Shown here in pieces: positions 1 through 5,128 of a DNA stretch of 5,997 nucleotides. The notes beneath the pieces were generated by a model. That model searched no databases. It had not been told where the DNA came from and was given only the letters and a program-made list of their open reading frames with translations. The stretch comes from Alphaproteobacteria bacterium (GTDB taxonomy: Bacteria > Pseudomonadota > Alphaproteobacteria > Micavibrionales > Micavibrionaceae). The stretch lies in NCBI GenBank assembly GCA_030427765.1, contig JAUICS010000096.1:1-5997 (forward strand), in the 5' to 3' direction. The first letter of the stretch is position 1, and every line of letters begins with the position of its first letter. A program made the position numbers and the translations under genes.

Positions 1-370
1 TATGGGCACTGCAGAGATTGAAAGCGCGATTAATGAACATCCGGCCGTTTCGGAATCTGCCGTTGTTGGTTTTCCGCACGATATTAAGGGGCAGGGTATA
101 TTTGCCTACGTTACATTAATGGAAGGTAAGGAGCCATCTGAGGAAACCCGTAAGGAGGTTATTTCAACCGTCCGCAAAATTATTGGTCCGATTGCAACGC
201 CTGATATCATTCAATGGGCGGACGGATTGCCAAAAACACGCTCGGGCAAGATTATGCGGCGTATCCTGCGTAAAATTGCCGCGCATGAGTATGAAAACCT
301 TGGTGATACATCAACGCTTGCCGATCCATCTGTTGTCGACAAATTGATCAACGACCGTAAATCCGGCTAA
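1..370 (+). CDS. acs: acetyl-CoA synthetase, C-terminal fragment (5' end outside window)
   Basis: This is the last 122 residues of an AMP-forming acetyl-CoA synthetase, which activates acetate to acetyl-CoA through acetyl-adenylate in the cytoplasm. The reading frame is open at the left edge, so the visible ATG at base 2 is an internal Met: it lies in the segment that usually reads R-(L/M)-GTAEIESA. The piece is the mobile C-terminal domain. Visible marks are GTAEIESAI (residues 2-10 of the fragment), [12 protein letters not shown] (20-31), and [18 protein letters not shown] (78-94 region). Within the last, Lys83 is the conserved catalytic lysine, which in characterised enzymes is the site of regulatory acetylation by Pat-type acetyltransferases. 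The tail [14 protein letters not shown] is also typical of the family. The gene ends at TAA 368-370, 14 bases before the stop of the convergent gene. I see no clear terminator hairpin between them. Identification is firm; only the promoter and the first roughly 80% are missing. Confidence 0.95.
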   Translation, partial: MGTAEIESAINEHPAVSESAVVGFPHDIKGQGIFAYVTLMEGKEPSEETRKEVISTVRKIIGPIATPDIIQWADGLPKTRSGKIMRRILRKIAAHEYENLGDTSTLADPSVVDKLINDRKSG

Positions 371-384
371 TTATTACTGCAATA

Positions 385-630
385 TTACCCGAGTGGATTA
401 TGGCGCGGCCAAAAACCTGTGTCCGTATGTCCCTGCGGCGCTGTGCCTTTCCAGCTTGGTGGCCAGAAATATGTAGGGCCTGTGTTTTCGGATGGCTGTC
501 CGGTCCATGTCGGTGGCCAGAAGTGTCTTAGCTCCGGCTCACCTCTATCCTGTGAAAATGCTATCCCTGCAAAAAGTGCCGAAAGCACGGCAAATCCAAT
601 AACGGGATGGAATGATTTATTCTCTGACAT
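385..630 (-). CDS. small exported protein with FWPP/W tandem repeats
   Basis: This 81-residue protein belongs to no family I recognise. A short polar N-terminus is followed by a hydrophobic stretch (about residues 9-25) ending in AFS-QD, which reads as a Sec signal peptide or possibly a signal anchor. The remaining ~55 residues are built on an exact 18-residue period: FWPPTW at 37-42, FWPPSW at 55-60 and FWPR at 73-76. Aromatic and proline positions are kept while linkers rich in Gly, Thr, Ser and Gln vary. Five tryptophans fall in the mature part, and there is no cysteine. The ATG at 628-630 is supported by a strong Shine-Dalgarno, GAGGAG, six bases upstream. The gene lies 95 bases downstream of the coiled-coil gene on the same strand and converges on acs. 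Location in the periplasm or cell surface is inferred from the signal-like N-terminus. A role in envelope or glycan contact is only a guess from the Trp/Pro content. Confidence 0.72.
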   Translation of the reverse strand: MSENKSFHPVIGFAVLSALFAGIAFSQDRGEPELRHFWPPTWTGQPSENTGPTYFWPPSWKGTAPQGHTDTGFWPRHNPLG

Positions 631-639
631 ATTTATCTC

Positions 640-694
640 CTCAACATATTGCCTTACGTTTAATTTTTTGGTTACGTAAAGTCAATATGTTGAG
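640..694. repeat. long inverted repeat upstream of the FWPP-repeat gene
   Basis: Two perfect 12-base arms, CTCAACATATTG (640-651) and CAATATGTTGAG (683-694), face each other. Inside them is a second 6-bp pairing, TTACGT (654-659) with ACGTAA (674-679), leaving a 14-base AT-rich loop. Arm centres are about 43 bp apart, close to four helical turns. Read on the minus strand, the gene-proximal arm ends in TTGAG directly joined to the GAG of the Shine-Dalgarno for the gene at 385-630. A transcript entering from upstream could therefore fold so that the ribosome site is partly masked. Neither side is followed by a T-run, so a Rho-independent terminator is unlikely. Alternatives are a pair of operator half-sites around a promoter, or the remnant of a small palindromic repeat. 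Confidence 0.7.
657..685 (-). promoter_or_regulatory. possible promoter for the FWPP-repeat gene
   Basis: On the minus strand TTGACT (680-685) matches five of six bases of the sigma-70 -35 element. A 17-base spacer leads to TAAACG (657-662), which matches the -10 consensus at only three positions. A start near base 650 would give a leader of about 20 bases and would lie inside the inverted repeat at 640-694. The -35 element overlaps the distal arm, so a protein bound to the dyad would block polymerase. The weak -10 keeps confidence low. Confidence 0.3.
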
Positions 695-725
695 TGATAA
701 ATTTTACACTCTCTGTTACCAATAA

Positions 726-1310
726 TTATGATGTTGCCGCTTGTCCAAATGTCTGGCTGACGCGATTATTGATTTTTGTGAACCCGTCGGCCAACACACC
801 CTTTGTAAATAAACCTACTCTGTTACCTTTACGCATGAATGTAAGGAACATGAACCACAGAATATCCATTTCACTTTGTGATTTTTGATCAAGATTCATA
901 CGTTCACGTGCACGGTTCATCATGGTTGTTTCGTCACAAACACGTTTTGCACGTTGTTTCTCTTTTTCCGCTTCTTCCTCTTCAACCTGTATGAATTCCA
1001 GTAAATCTTGCTTCTTTAGCTCGTTAACGCGTGTTTCTAGCGCGGATTTGGAGCTCAGGTACATATCTGCGGCGAGCTGCACCATATCATCATCTGTTTT
1101 GAAACGTTTCAGAAGTTTGTTGTATGTCTGGTCCGCGTTCTGGTAATCCTTAAGCAATGTATGAAGAAGGTCGTCTTTCTTTGCCAGTTCTTCTAACAGC
1201 TTGGAATCATTAAGACTATTTGTTGATGAGAAACTCTCCCGCATGCACGTGCCGCTTAGGCTTGATGGGGGTTGATTTGCTAAATGCTCAATCGCACTCA
1301 TTAATGTCAT
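726..1310 (-). CDS. hypothetical coiled-coil protein, 194 aa
   Basis: I do not recognise a family. The N-terminal ~30 residues are Ser-rich and low in charge. From about residue 35 to 140 the protein is strongly helical and charged, with heptad-like runs (KLLEELAKKDDLLHTLLK at 37-54; LETRVNELKKQDLLEFIQ around 91-108) and a very acidic-then-basic patch, EEEEAEKEKQRAKR (110-123). This fits a coiled coil. The C-terminus has one hydrophobic patch, ILWFMFLTFM (150-159), too short and flanked too closely by charge for a confident membrane span, followed by a basic tail. No signal peptide is seen, so it is probably cytoplasmic. The ATG at 1308-1310 has GAGG seven bases upstream, better than the second Met at codon 4. 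It is divergent from the 116-residue orphan across a 204-base intergenic region and lies upstream of the FWPP-repeat gene on the same strand. Confidence 0.7.
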   Translation of the reverse strand: MTLMSAIEHLANQPPSSLSGTCMRESFSSTNSLNDSKLLEELAKKDDLLHTLLKDYQNADQTYNKLLKRFKTDDDMVQLAADMYLSSKSALETRVNELKKQDLLEFIQVEEEEAEKEKQRAKRVCDETTMMNRARERMNLDQKSQSEMDILWFMFLTFMRKGNRVGLFTKGVLADGFTKINNRVSQTFGQAATS

Positions 1311-1514
1311 TTTATGGCCTCACACACTAGATCGTTTTTATGTCGATTTATTTTTATCGTTATATTTGTCATATCATTTAAATATGAAAAATTAGTTAAT
1401 AGTTATGTTAACTAAAATGGTTAATTTTCTTTTAGAAAACGATGGAAATATGCTACAATTAAGGAAATAAGGCGATTTTAACAGGACGTCGATAGAGAGA
1501 AATGTGGAGAAAAA
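1311..1514. promoter_or_regulatory. AT-rich divergent intergenic region with several dyads
   Basis: This 204-base gap separates two divergently transcribed orphan genes, so promoters for both must lie in or near it. TTAGTTAA (1392-1399) and TTAACTAA (1408-1415) form a perfect 8-bp inverted repeat with an 8-base spacer. TCATAT (1369-1374) and ATATGA (1382-1387) form a second dyad with a 7-base spacer. On the minus strand ATGACA (1367-1372) is a possible -35 for the coiled-coil gene, but I find no convincing -10 at proper spacing. The dyads lie between the two genes and could act on both; that role is inference. Confidence 0.5.
1431..1459 (+). promoter_or_regulatory. probable promoter for the 116-aa orphan gene
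   Basis: TTTAGA (1431-1436, four of six bases of the -35 consensus) is followed by a 17-base spacer and TACAAT (1454-1459, five of six of the -10 consensus). The -10 is preceded by TGC, giving an extended TGn element. A start near 1466 would leave a leader of about 50 bases before the ATG at 1515. The TTAGTTAA/TTAACTAA dyad ends 16 bases upstream of the -35, a position suited to an activator or repressor. Confidence 0.5.
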
Positions 1515-1865
1515 ATGTCAAAAAATTTTGATGATGGCAATGGCCATGATGGTGGAGATATTAGCAAGACGATCAGAAGTGTACGAGAAATAAAGCAGCA
1601 ATTATTAAAAAGGGCCATTGAAAACGGACGCGGCCCGGAGATGATTACAACAATTCTATGGCGGCTGGCTAAGGTTCGCCACGAAGCATCCAAAGACGAA
1701 GATATGATCGAAAAGGCTGTTAAAATGGAGGGCCAGCCAAAAAGCGTGCGTATGCTAAATACACTTGCCCGGCATGAAAACTCGCCAATGCGCTTTTCCG
1801 CGGAAACGATGAAAACTCCGGAGATAGACAGTTTCGTGCACAAAGAACACGAAACCGTTCAGTGA
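1515..1865 (+). CDS. hypothetical protein, 116 aa
   Basis: This is an orphan with no family I can name. The N-terminus is Gly/Asp-rich and looks disordered (FDDGNGHDGGD, residues 5-15). The middle (about 18-75) looks helical and basic, with SVREIKQQLLKRAIENGRGP followed by EMITTILWRLAKVRHEASKDE. The C-terminal ~40 residues are polar with no clear structure. There is no signal peptide, membrane span or cysteine, so a small cytoplasmic protein is likely. The start is well supported: GGAG (1506-1509) sits five bases before ATG 1515, and an extended -10 promoter lies upstream. It stops at TGA 1863-1865, only six bases from the stop of the convergent gapR, so the two 3' ends must overlap at transcript level. 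The basic helical core could bind nucleic acid, but no known DNA-binding motif is visible. Confidence 0.72.
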   Translation: MSKNFDDGNGHDGGDISKTIRSVREIKQQLLKRAIENGRGPEMITTILWRLAKVRHEASKDEDMIEKAVKMEGQPKSVRMLNTLARHENSPMRFSAETMKTPEIDSFVHKEHETVQ

Positions 1866-1871
1866 CTAAAC

Positions 1872-2198
1872 TTAAACAATACCGACAGCGGACATGTACA
1901 GGTCCAGAAGCTCTTCTTCTTCTTGGCGTTTCTCACGGTCCATTGATTTTAGCTTGATAACCTTACGGATGATTTTTGTATCAAATCCCGTGGCTTTGGC
2001 TTCGGAGTAAACATCCTTGATATCTTCGGCAAGCGCGGCCTTTTCTTCCTCAAGACGTTCAATACGTTCAATGAAGCTTTTTAGGCGTTCGCCCGACACG
2101 CCGCCAACATCTTTTGGCACCATTTCATTGTATTTGTCGGCATCTTCGGCCATTTGATTCTCTGCTTGTGGAAATACTTCAACATTACTCTCGCTCAT
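1872..2198 (-). CDS. gapR: GapR-family nucleoid-associated protein (DUF2312)
   Basis: GapR is a small dimeric or tetrameric alphaproteobacterial chromosome-binding protein. In Caulobacter it prefers AT-rich, overtwisted DNA ahead of polymerases and stimulates topoisomerases. The family core runs from about residue 38 to 106: ERLKSFIERIERLEEEKAAL, then EDIKDVYSEAKATGFDTK, then IIRKVIKLKSMDREKRQEEE, then LLDLYMSAVG. The long first helix is the coiled-coil dimerisation segment, and the basic KIIRKVIKLK region contacts DNA. At 108 residues it is longer than the 89-residue Caulobacter protein, because of an acidic N-terminal extension of about 35 residues. Met16 and Met26 are possible alternative starts, but ATG 2196-2198 has AAAGG eight bases upstream and Met16 has a poorer site. 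It converges on the 116-aa orphan, and a 122-base gap separates it from the upstream DotI-like gene, so it probably uses its own promoter. Confidence 0.93.
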   Translation of the reverse strand: MSESNVEVFPQAENQMAEDADKYNEMVPKDVGGVSGERLKSFIERIERLEEEKAALAEDIKDVYSEAKATGFDTKIIRKVIKLKSMDREKRQEEEELLDLYMSAVGIV

Positions 2199-2320
2199 GC
2201 CCTAAACCTTTCGTGATCTTTTTTATATCTTGTGAATAGATACATCTATAGCGTCAGGGCAGGGACATCAAGTTTTGCGCAGTGATTGCGTTAACTAATC
2301 TGTGCTTAACTTACACGCCG
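2199..2320 (-). promoter_or_regulatory. gapR upstream region with possible promoter
   Basis: On the minus strand TTGATG (2266-2271, four of six -35 bases) and TATAGA (2245-2250, four of six -10 bases) are 15 bases apart, slightly short for sigma-70. Further upstream is TTAACTAATCTGTGCTTAAC on the plus strand (2291-2310), a pair of TTAAC-type half-sites. Its GTTAACTAA (2290-2298) is also found at 1407-1415 in the other regulatory gap. TTAA-type pairs recall the alphaproteobacterial cell-cycle regulator CtrA, but the spacing here is 11 rather than 7, so the assignment is weak. I see no T-tailed hairpin ending the upstream gene. Confidence 0.4.
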
Positions 2321-3046
2321 TCATTCAATGGGTGTTTGGCTGAAATTCGTGGCCGCTTTCCAGGTTTCGATGATTAAGCCGTCCGGCTGGATGTCGGCGC
2401 CGACACGGCCTACCTGCAATCGCATTTTTATGTAATACGTGTCGGCATCGGAGTCTTTGAACGATGTGGCATTGCCGGAAATGAAGCTAACCGACATCGG
2501 AATGTCGAAAAGCCAGCGATAACGACCATCTACCACACCTTCATTGATCAAAAGGGGCTGGTCCGCGACAAATCCGGATACCTGGCTTTTGGCCGCAATC
2601 ACTTTGTCCTTGATGCGTGTGGATTCAATGAATGCCTTATATTCCTCAAGTGCACTTGGTGAAAATACACTTTCCATTAAAATGAAATGTGATTGGTAAG
2701 AGTGGTGGTTAAAGCTGAGTGCCTGTGAAATGGCCTCCGTCACCCATAAGCGGACTTCTTCGTATGATTTATGCGCCGTGTTTAATGGGACGGCATGCAC
2801 GGGAAGTTCACTGATATTGCTATGACCCATTTGTTTGACACTTTCGTCCGCGAAAGGTGCAATCATTGTGTCTTCCGGGCCGACTTCGCCATCTTCACCA
2901 TACAAATACGGCATCCATGTTTTCAAAAATTCTTCGACCTTCTGTCCGGATAATTTTTGTGCGTGAGCCGGTCCTGACAGGGCCGTAATCAGGGCCATTA
3001 TAAGGAATAGTGCGAGAAGGAATGCGTGATAACGATTGGAAGTCAT
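2321..3046 (-). CDS. exported DotI/IcmL-like (type IVB secretion/TraM-like) domain protein
   Basis: This 241-residue protein starts with a clear cleavable signal peptide: basic TSNRYH, hydrophobic core about 9-24, then GPAHA before Gln30. After a ~60-residue N-terminal region, residues about 99-230 follow the pattern of the periplasmic domain of DotI/IcmL, an inner-membrane Dot/Icm (type IVB) component related to TraM of IncI plasmids. The pattern is VRLWVTEAISQALSFNHHSY (98-117), FILMESVFSPSALEEYKAFI (121-140), DQPLLINEGVVDGRYRWLF (162-180) with the G-x-Y-x-W signature, IPMSVSFI, and then a strand with RVGADIQPDGLIIETW (214-229). DotI itself is anchored by a transmembrane helix; here a signal peptide replaces it, so the product should be free in the periplasm. 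AGGTG five bases before the ATG overlaps the end of COQ9, and the two genes are 11 bases apart. No other secretion gene is in the window. The family call rests on pattern memory, not a search. Confidence 0.68.
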   Translation of the reverse strand: MTSNRYHAFLLALFLIMALITALSGPAHAQKLSGQKVEEFLKTWMPYLYGEDGEVGPEDTMIAPFADESVKQMGHSNISELPVHAVPLNTAHKSYEEVRLWVTEAISQALSFNHHSYQSHFILMESVFSPSALEEYKAFIESTRIKDKVIAAKSQVSGFVADQPLLINEGVVDGRYRWLFDIPMSVSFISGNATSFKDSDADTYYIKMRLQVGRVGADIQPDGLIIETWKAATNFSQTPIE

Positions 3047-3057
3047 AAAAACACCTG

Positions 3058-3699
3058 TTATGCGTTTTGTTCTTTTCGTGATGGTAAAGGCAAAAAGGAG
3101 AATAAATTCTTAAACCGTCCTATATTTTTACCTAAAAACAGAACGTTTTCTATACGGCGGTCTAAAAATTCTTCTGTTTTATCGAGATCGTATTTCTCGT
3201 TATTCAGCCACGCCAGTGACGTACTGACAATGACTGAGGATAGAAGCGCACGTTTTGTATAGTGGTTATAGTCCTGTGCATCATCACCGGCCCAGTTCCA
3301 TATGGTGTCCGCAGTTTGCCATATGGATTTACCCGCCGTTTTTGTGCGAACCGGATGTGTCCAATGCCCGAGGGAGTAACGAACGGCTTCTTTGTAAGGT
3401 GTAAGAATTTTAAACCGGTGCAAGGTTGCTGTTTTTATGCGGTCACGAATGCGTAAGTCGTCCGGATTAATGTCCGACAGGGATGTCAGCATTTTCTGAT
3501 CTGCCCAAGTTGAAAAATGGCGGATAACATCATTCAGGCGGTCTGGAAACAACGCATACGCCATGGACCGTTGATGCCCGAGTTTTTCGCATGTCTTTTC
3601 GATGTTTTCCCAGCGCCATCCATCAAAAATGACGTCGTTAAGCGATTCTTCCAGAATGTCGTTTTTTAAATCGTTTACCATACTATGTAAGTGTACCAT
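3058..3699 (-). CDS. coq9: COQ9-family ubiquinone biosynthesis accessory protein
   Basis: COQ9 is a TetR-fold lipid-binding protein that in mitochondria presents quinone intermediates to COQ7; alphaproteobacteria carry homologues. The signature is clear (numbering from base 3699): the FDGW motif (25-28), TADTIWNWAGDD (129-140), DYNHYTKRALLSSVIVST (143-160), and TEEFLDRRIENV (175-186). A basic amphipathic C-terminal helix (187-203) matches the membrane-contacting helix described for human COQ9. The open frame extends upstream to ATG 3861, but that would overlap the ABC1 gene antisense by 88 bases and lacks family similarity. The start is therefore ATG 3697-3699 (213 aa) or ATG 3679-3681 (207 aa, beginning MVNDLKNDIL, closest to typical homologues). 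Neither has a visible Shine-Dalgarno, so initiation may be leaderless or weak. It is first in a unit with the DotI-like gene and divergent from the ABC1 kinase, a likely functional partner. Confidence 0.87.
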   Translation of the reverse strand: MVHLHSMVNDLKNDILEESLNDVIFDGWRWENIEKTCEKLGHQRSMAYALFPDRLNDVIRHFSTWADQKMLTSLSDINPDDLRIRDRIKTATLHRFKILTPYKEAVRYSLGHWTHPVRTKTAGKSIWQTADTIWNWAGDDAQDYNHYTKRALLSSVIVSTSLAWLNNEKYDLDKTEEFLDRRIENVLFLGKNIGRFKNLFSFLPLPSRKEQNA

Positions 3700-3773
3700 T
3701 AATTTATCAGGTGATAAAAAAAGATATCGTCTTTTTCTAGACTTTTGCAATAATATATCCCACATAATAACGT
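3700..3773. promoter_or_regulatory. divergent promoter region between COQ9 and ABC1 kinase genes
   Basis: These ~74 bases must carry both promoters, or the promoters reach into the genes. A near-perfect dyad, TTTATCA-GG-TGATAAA (3703-3718), lies just upstream of the COQ9 start on the minus strand. Also on the minus strand TTGCAA (3745-3750) with GATATC (3723-3728) 16 bases on is a weak promoter candidate. On the plus strand only an AT-rich TAATATAT stretch (3751-3758) is present, with no good -35. Neither gene has a recognisable Shine-Dalgarno, so short-leader or leaderless transcripts are plausible. The dyad may be an operator coordinating both genes; that is inference. Confidence 0.45.
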
Positions 3774-5120
3774 ATGGAATCGCAGGACGAAAAAAATACT
3801 CTGGGGGGGCGCGTGAAACGATACACGCGCGTGTCGTCCGCAATGGCCGGTCTGGCGGCAAAGGTCGCGGGGGAGCGTTATCTGGGGTTCAAGATCGACC
3901 GTGACAAACATGCGGATGATTTGATGCAGGCTTTGGCCGGCCTGAAAGGCCCGCTTATGAAGGTTGCGCAGATACTGGCGACAATTCCCGAAGCCCTTCC
4001 GCCAGAATATACGCATAAGTTGCAGCAACTTCAATCCGATGCCCCGCCAATGGGGTGGCCGTTTGTGAAACGCCGAATGAAGGCTGAGCTTGGACCGGAT
4101 TGGCAGGATAAATTCGAAAAGTTTGAAAAGGAAGCCGCGGCGGCGGCAAGTCTGGGGCAGGTTCACAAGGCGCATTTGCATGATGGCCGTTTGGCCGCGT
4201 GTAAGCTTCAGTATCCGGAGATGCAAACGGCGATTAACGCGGACTTGAACCAGTTAAAATTGATTTTTTCTCTGTATGAAAAATACGATAATTCTATTTC
4301 GACCCAATATGTACATGACGAACTTGCCGCACGTTTATATGAGGAACTTGATTATAAATTAGAGGCTAAACATACCAAAATGTACGCTGAAATGCTCAAG
4401 AAAGAAAAAGGCGTGCATGTCCCGGATGTCATCGATGAGTTGTCTACATCACGGCTGTTGGTAACAACATGGCTTGAGGGTGATAAAATACTGAATTTCA
4501 AACAAGCCGACACGGAAACACGAAATGAAATTGCACTGAACATGTTCCGTGCATGGTACGTGCCGTTTTATCACTACGGAATTATTCACGGCGACCCGCA
4601 TCTGGGAAATTATTCCGTGCGCAAAGACCTGGGCATTAATCTTCTCGATTACGGATGTGTTCGTGTCTTTCCACCCAAATTCGTTGGCGGCGTTATCGAT
4701 CTCTATAACGCCCTCCGGAACGAGGATATTGAACTTGCCGTGTATGCTTATGAAACATGGGGGTTTGAGAGTCTAAGCAAAGAACAGGTCGAAGTTTTAA
4801 ATATTTGGGCAGGTTTTTTATATAGTCCGATTATGGAGGACCGGGTACGTCCGATCGGTGAAATTACAAATGGCGTTTATGGTCGTGAAACGGCAGAAAA
4901 GGTTCATGAGGAATTGAAAAAATTGGGGACGGTCACTGTCCCGCGTGAATTTGTGTTTATGGATCGCGCCGCCCTTGGTTTAGGTTCCGTGTTTCTGCAT
5001 TTGAAGGCCGAGGTTAACTGGTACCGCCTTTTCAATGACCTTATTGCAGATTTTGATAAGGATAATCTTGCCAAGGCACAGAAAGGCATCCTGACAAAAT
5101 TCGATATTCCTCATCATTAA
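3774..5120 (+). CDS. ABC1/AarF (UbiB/COQ8-like) atypical kinase family protein
   Basis: ABC1 family proteins are protein-kinase-like ATPases that support ubiquinone synthesis and handling. All hallmark regions are present in 448 residues: the N-terminal family helix with a KVAQ motif (63-66, where the family norm is KxGQ), the Ala-rich nucleotide loop AAAAASLGQVH (121-131) that replaces a Gly-rich loop, the catalytic-type Lys144 in ACKLQYP, ELDYKLEAKH (191-200), the hinge LLVTTWLEG (228-236), the catalytic loop HGDPHLGN (272-279), and metal-binding DYG (292-294). No C-terminal membrane anchor of the UbiB kind is visible, so this is the soluble AarF-like type seen in alphaproteobacteria. ATG 3774 is the first possible start (two stops, TAA TAA, lie just upstream), but it lacks a Shine-Dalgarno. 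Codons 6-13 contain A7 and G7 tracts. It is divergent from COQ9, supporting a quinone role. The exact substrate is unknown. Confidence 0.92.
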   Translation: MESQDEKNTLGGRVKRYTRVSSAMAGLAAKVAGERYLGFKIDRDKHADDLMQALAGLKGPLMKVAQILATIPEALPPEYTHKLQQLQSDAPPMGWPFVKRRMKAELGPDWQDKFEKFEKEAAAAASLGQVHKAHLHDGRLAACKLQYPEMQTAINADLNQLKLIFSLYEKYDNSISTQYVHDELAARLYEELDYKLEAKHTKMYAEMLKKEKGVHVPDVIDELSTSRLLVTTWLEGDKILNFKQADTETRNEIALNMFRAWYVPFYHYGIIHGDPHLGNYSVRKDLGINLLDYGCVRVFPPKFVGGVIDLYNALRNEDIELAVYAYETWGFESLSKEQVEVLNIWAGFLYSPIMEDRVRPIGEITNGVYGRETAEKVHEELKKLGTVTVPREFVFMDRAALGLGSVFLHLKAEVNWYRLFNDLIADFDKDNLAKAQKGILTKFDIPHH

Positions 5121-5128
5121 GCTGGGCC

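Noticed and set aside
371..384. Terminator between convergent acs and the FWPP gene
   Set aside because: The 14-base gap contains no stem-loop; termination, if any, must occur inside the opposing genes.
461..524. Repeat at 54-base spacing considered as CRISPR
   Set aside because: Only two to three diverged copies in frame with a protein repeat, with no uniform spacers; explained by the FWPP coding repeat.
419..679. Plus-strand 86-residue Cys/Gly-rich frame with an apparent GGQK repeat
   Set aside because: It is the antisense of the FWPP gene; its repeat merely mirrors the 54-base coding repeat. It has no ribosome site, while the minus-strand gene has a strong one.
640..694. Inverted repeat considered as a Rho-independent terminator
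   Set aside because: The loop is 14 bases, the stem is AT-rich, and no T-run follows on either strand.
2278..2290. CGCA-GTGAT-TGCG stem after the DotI-like gene as a terminator
   Set aside because: Only four base pairs and no T-tract on the minus strand.
3700..3861. N-terminal extension of the COQ9 frame to ATG 3861
   Set aside because: It would run antisense into the well-supported ABC1 gene, has no similarity to COQ9 homologues, and family proteins begin close to the 3681/3699 start codons.
3699..4226. Minus-strand 175-residue frame
   Set aside because: It lies antisense to the conserved ABC1 kinase coding region and shows no recognisable domain; a shadow frame.
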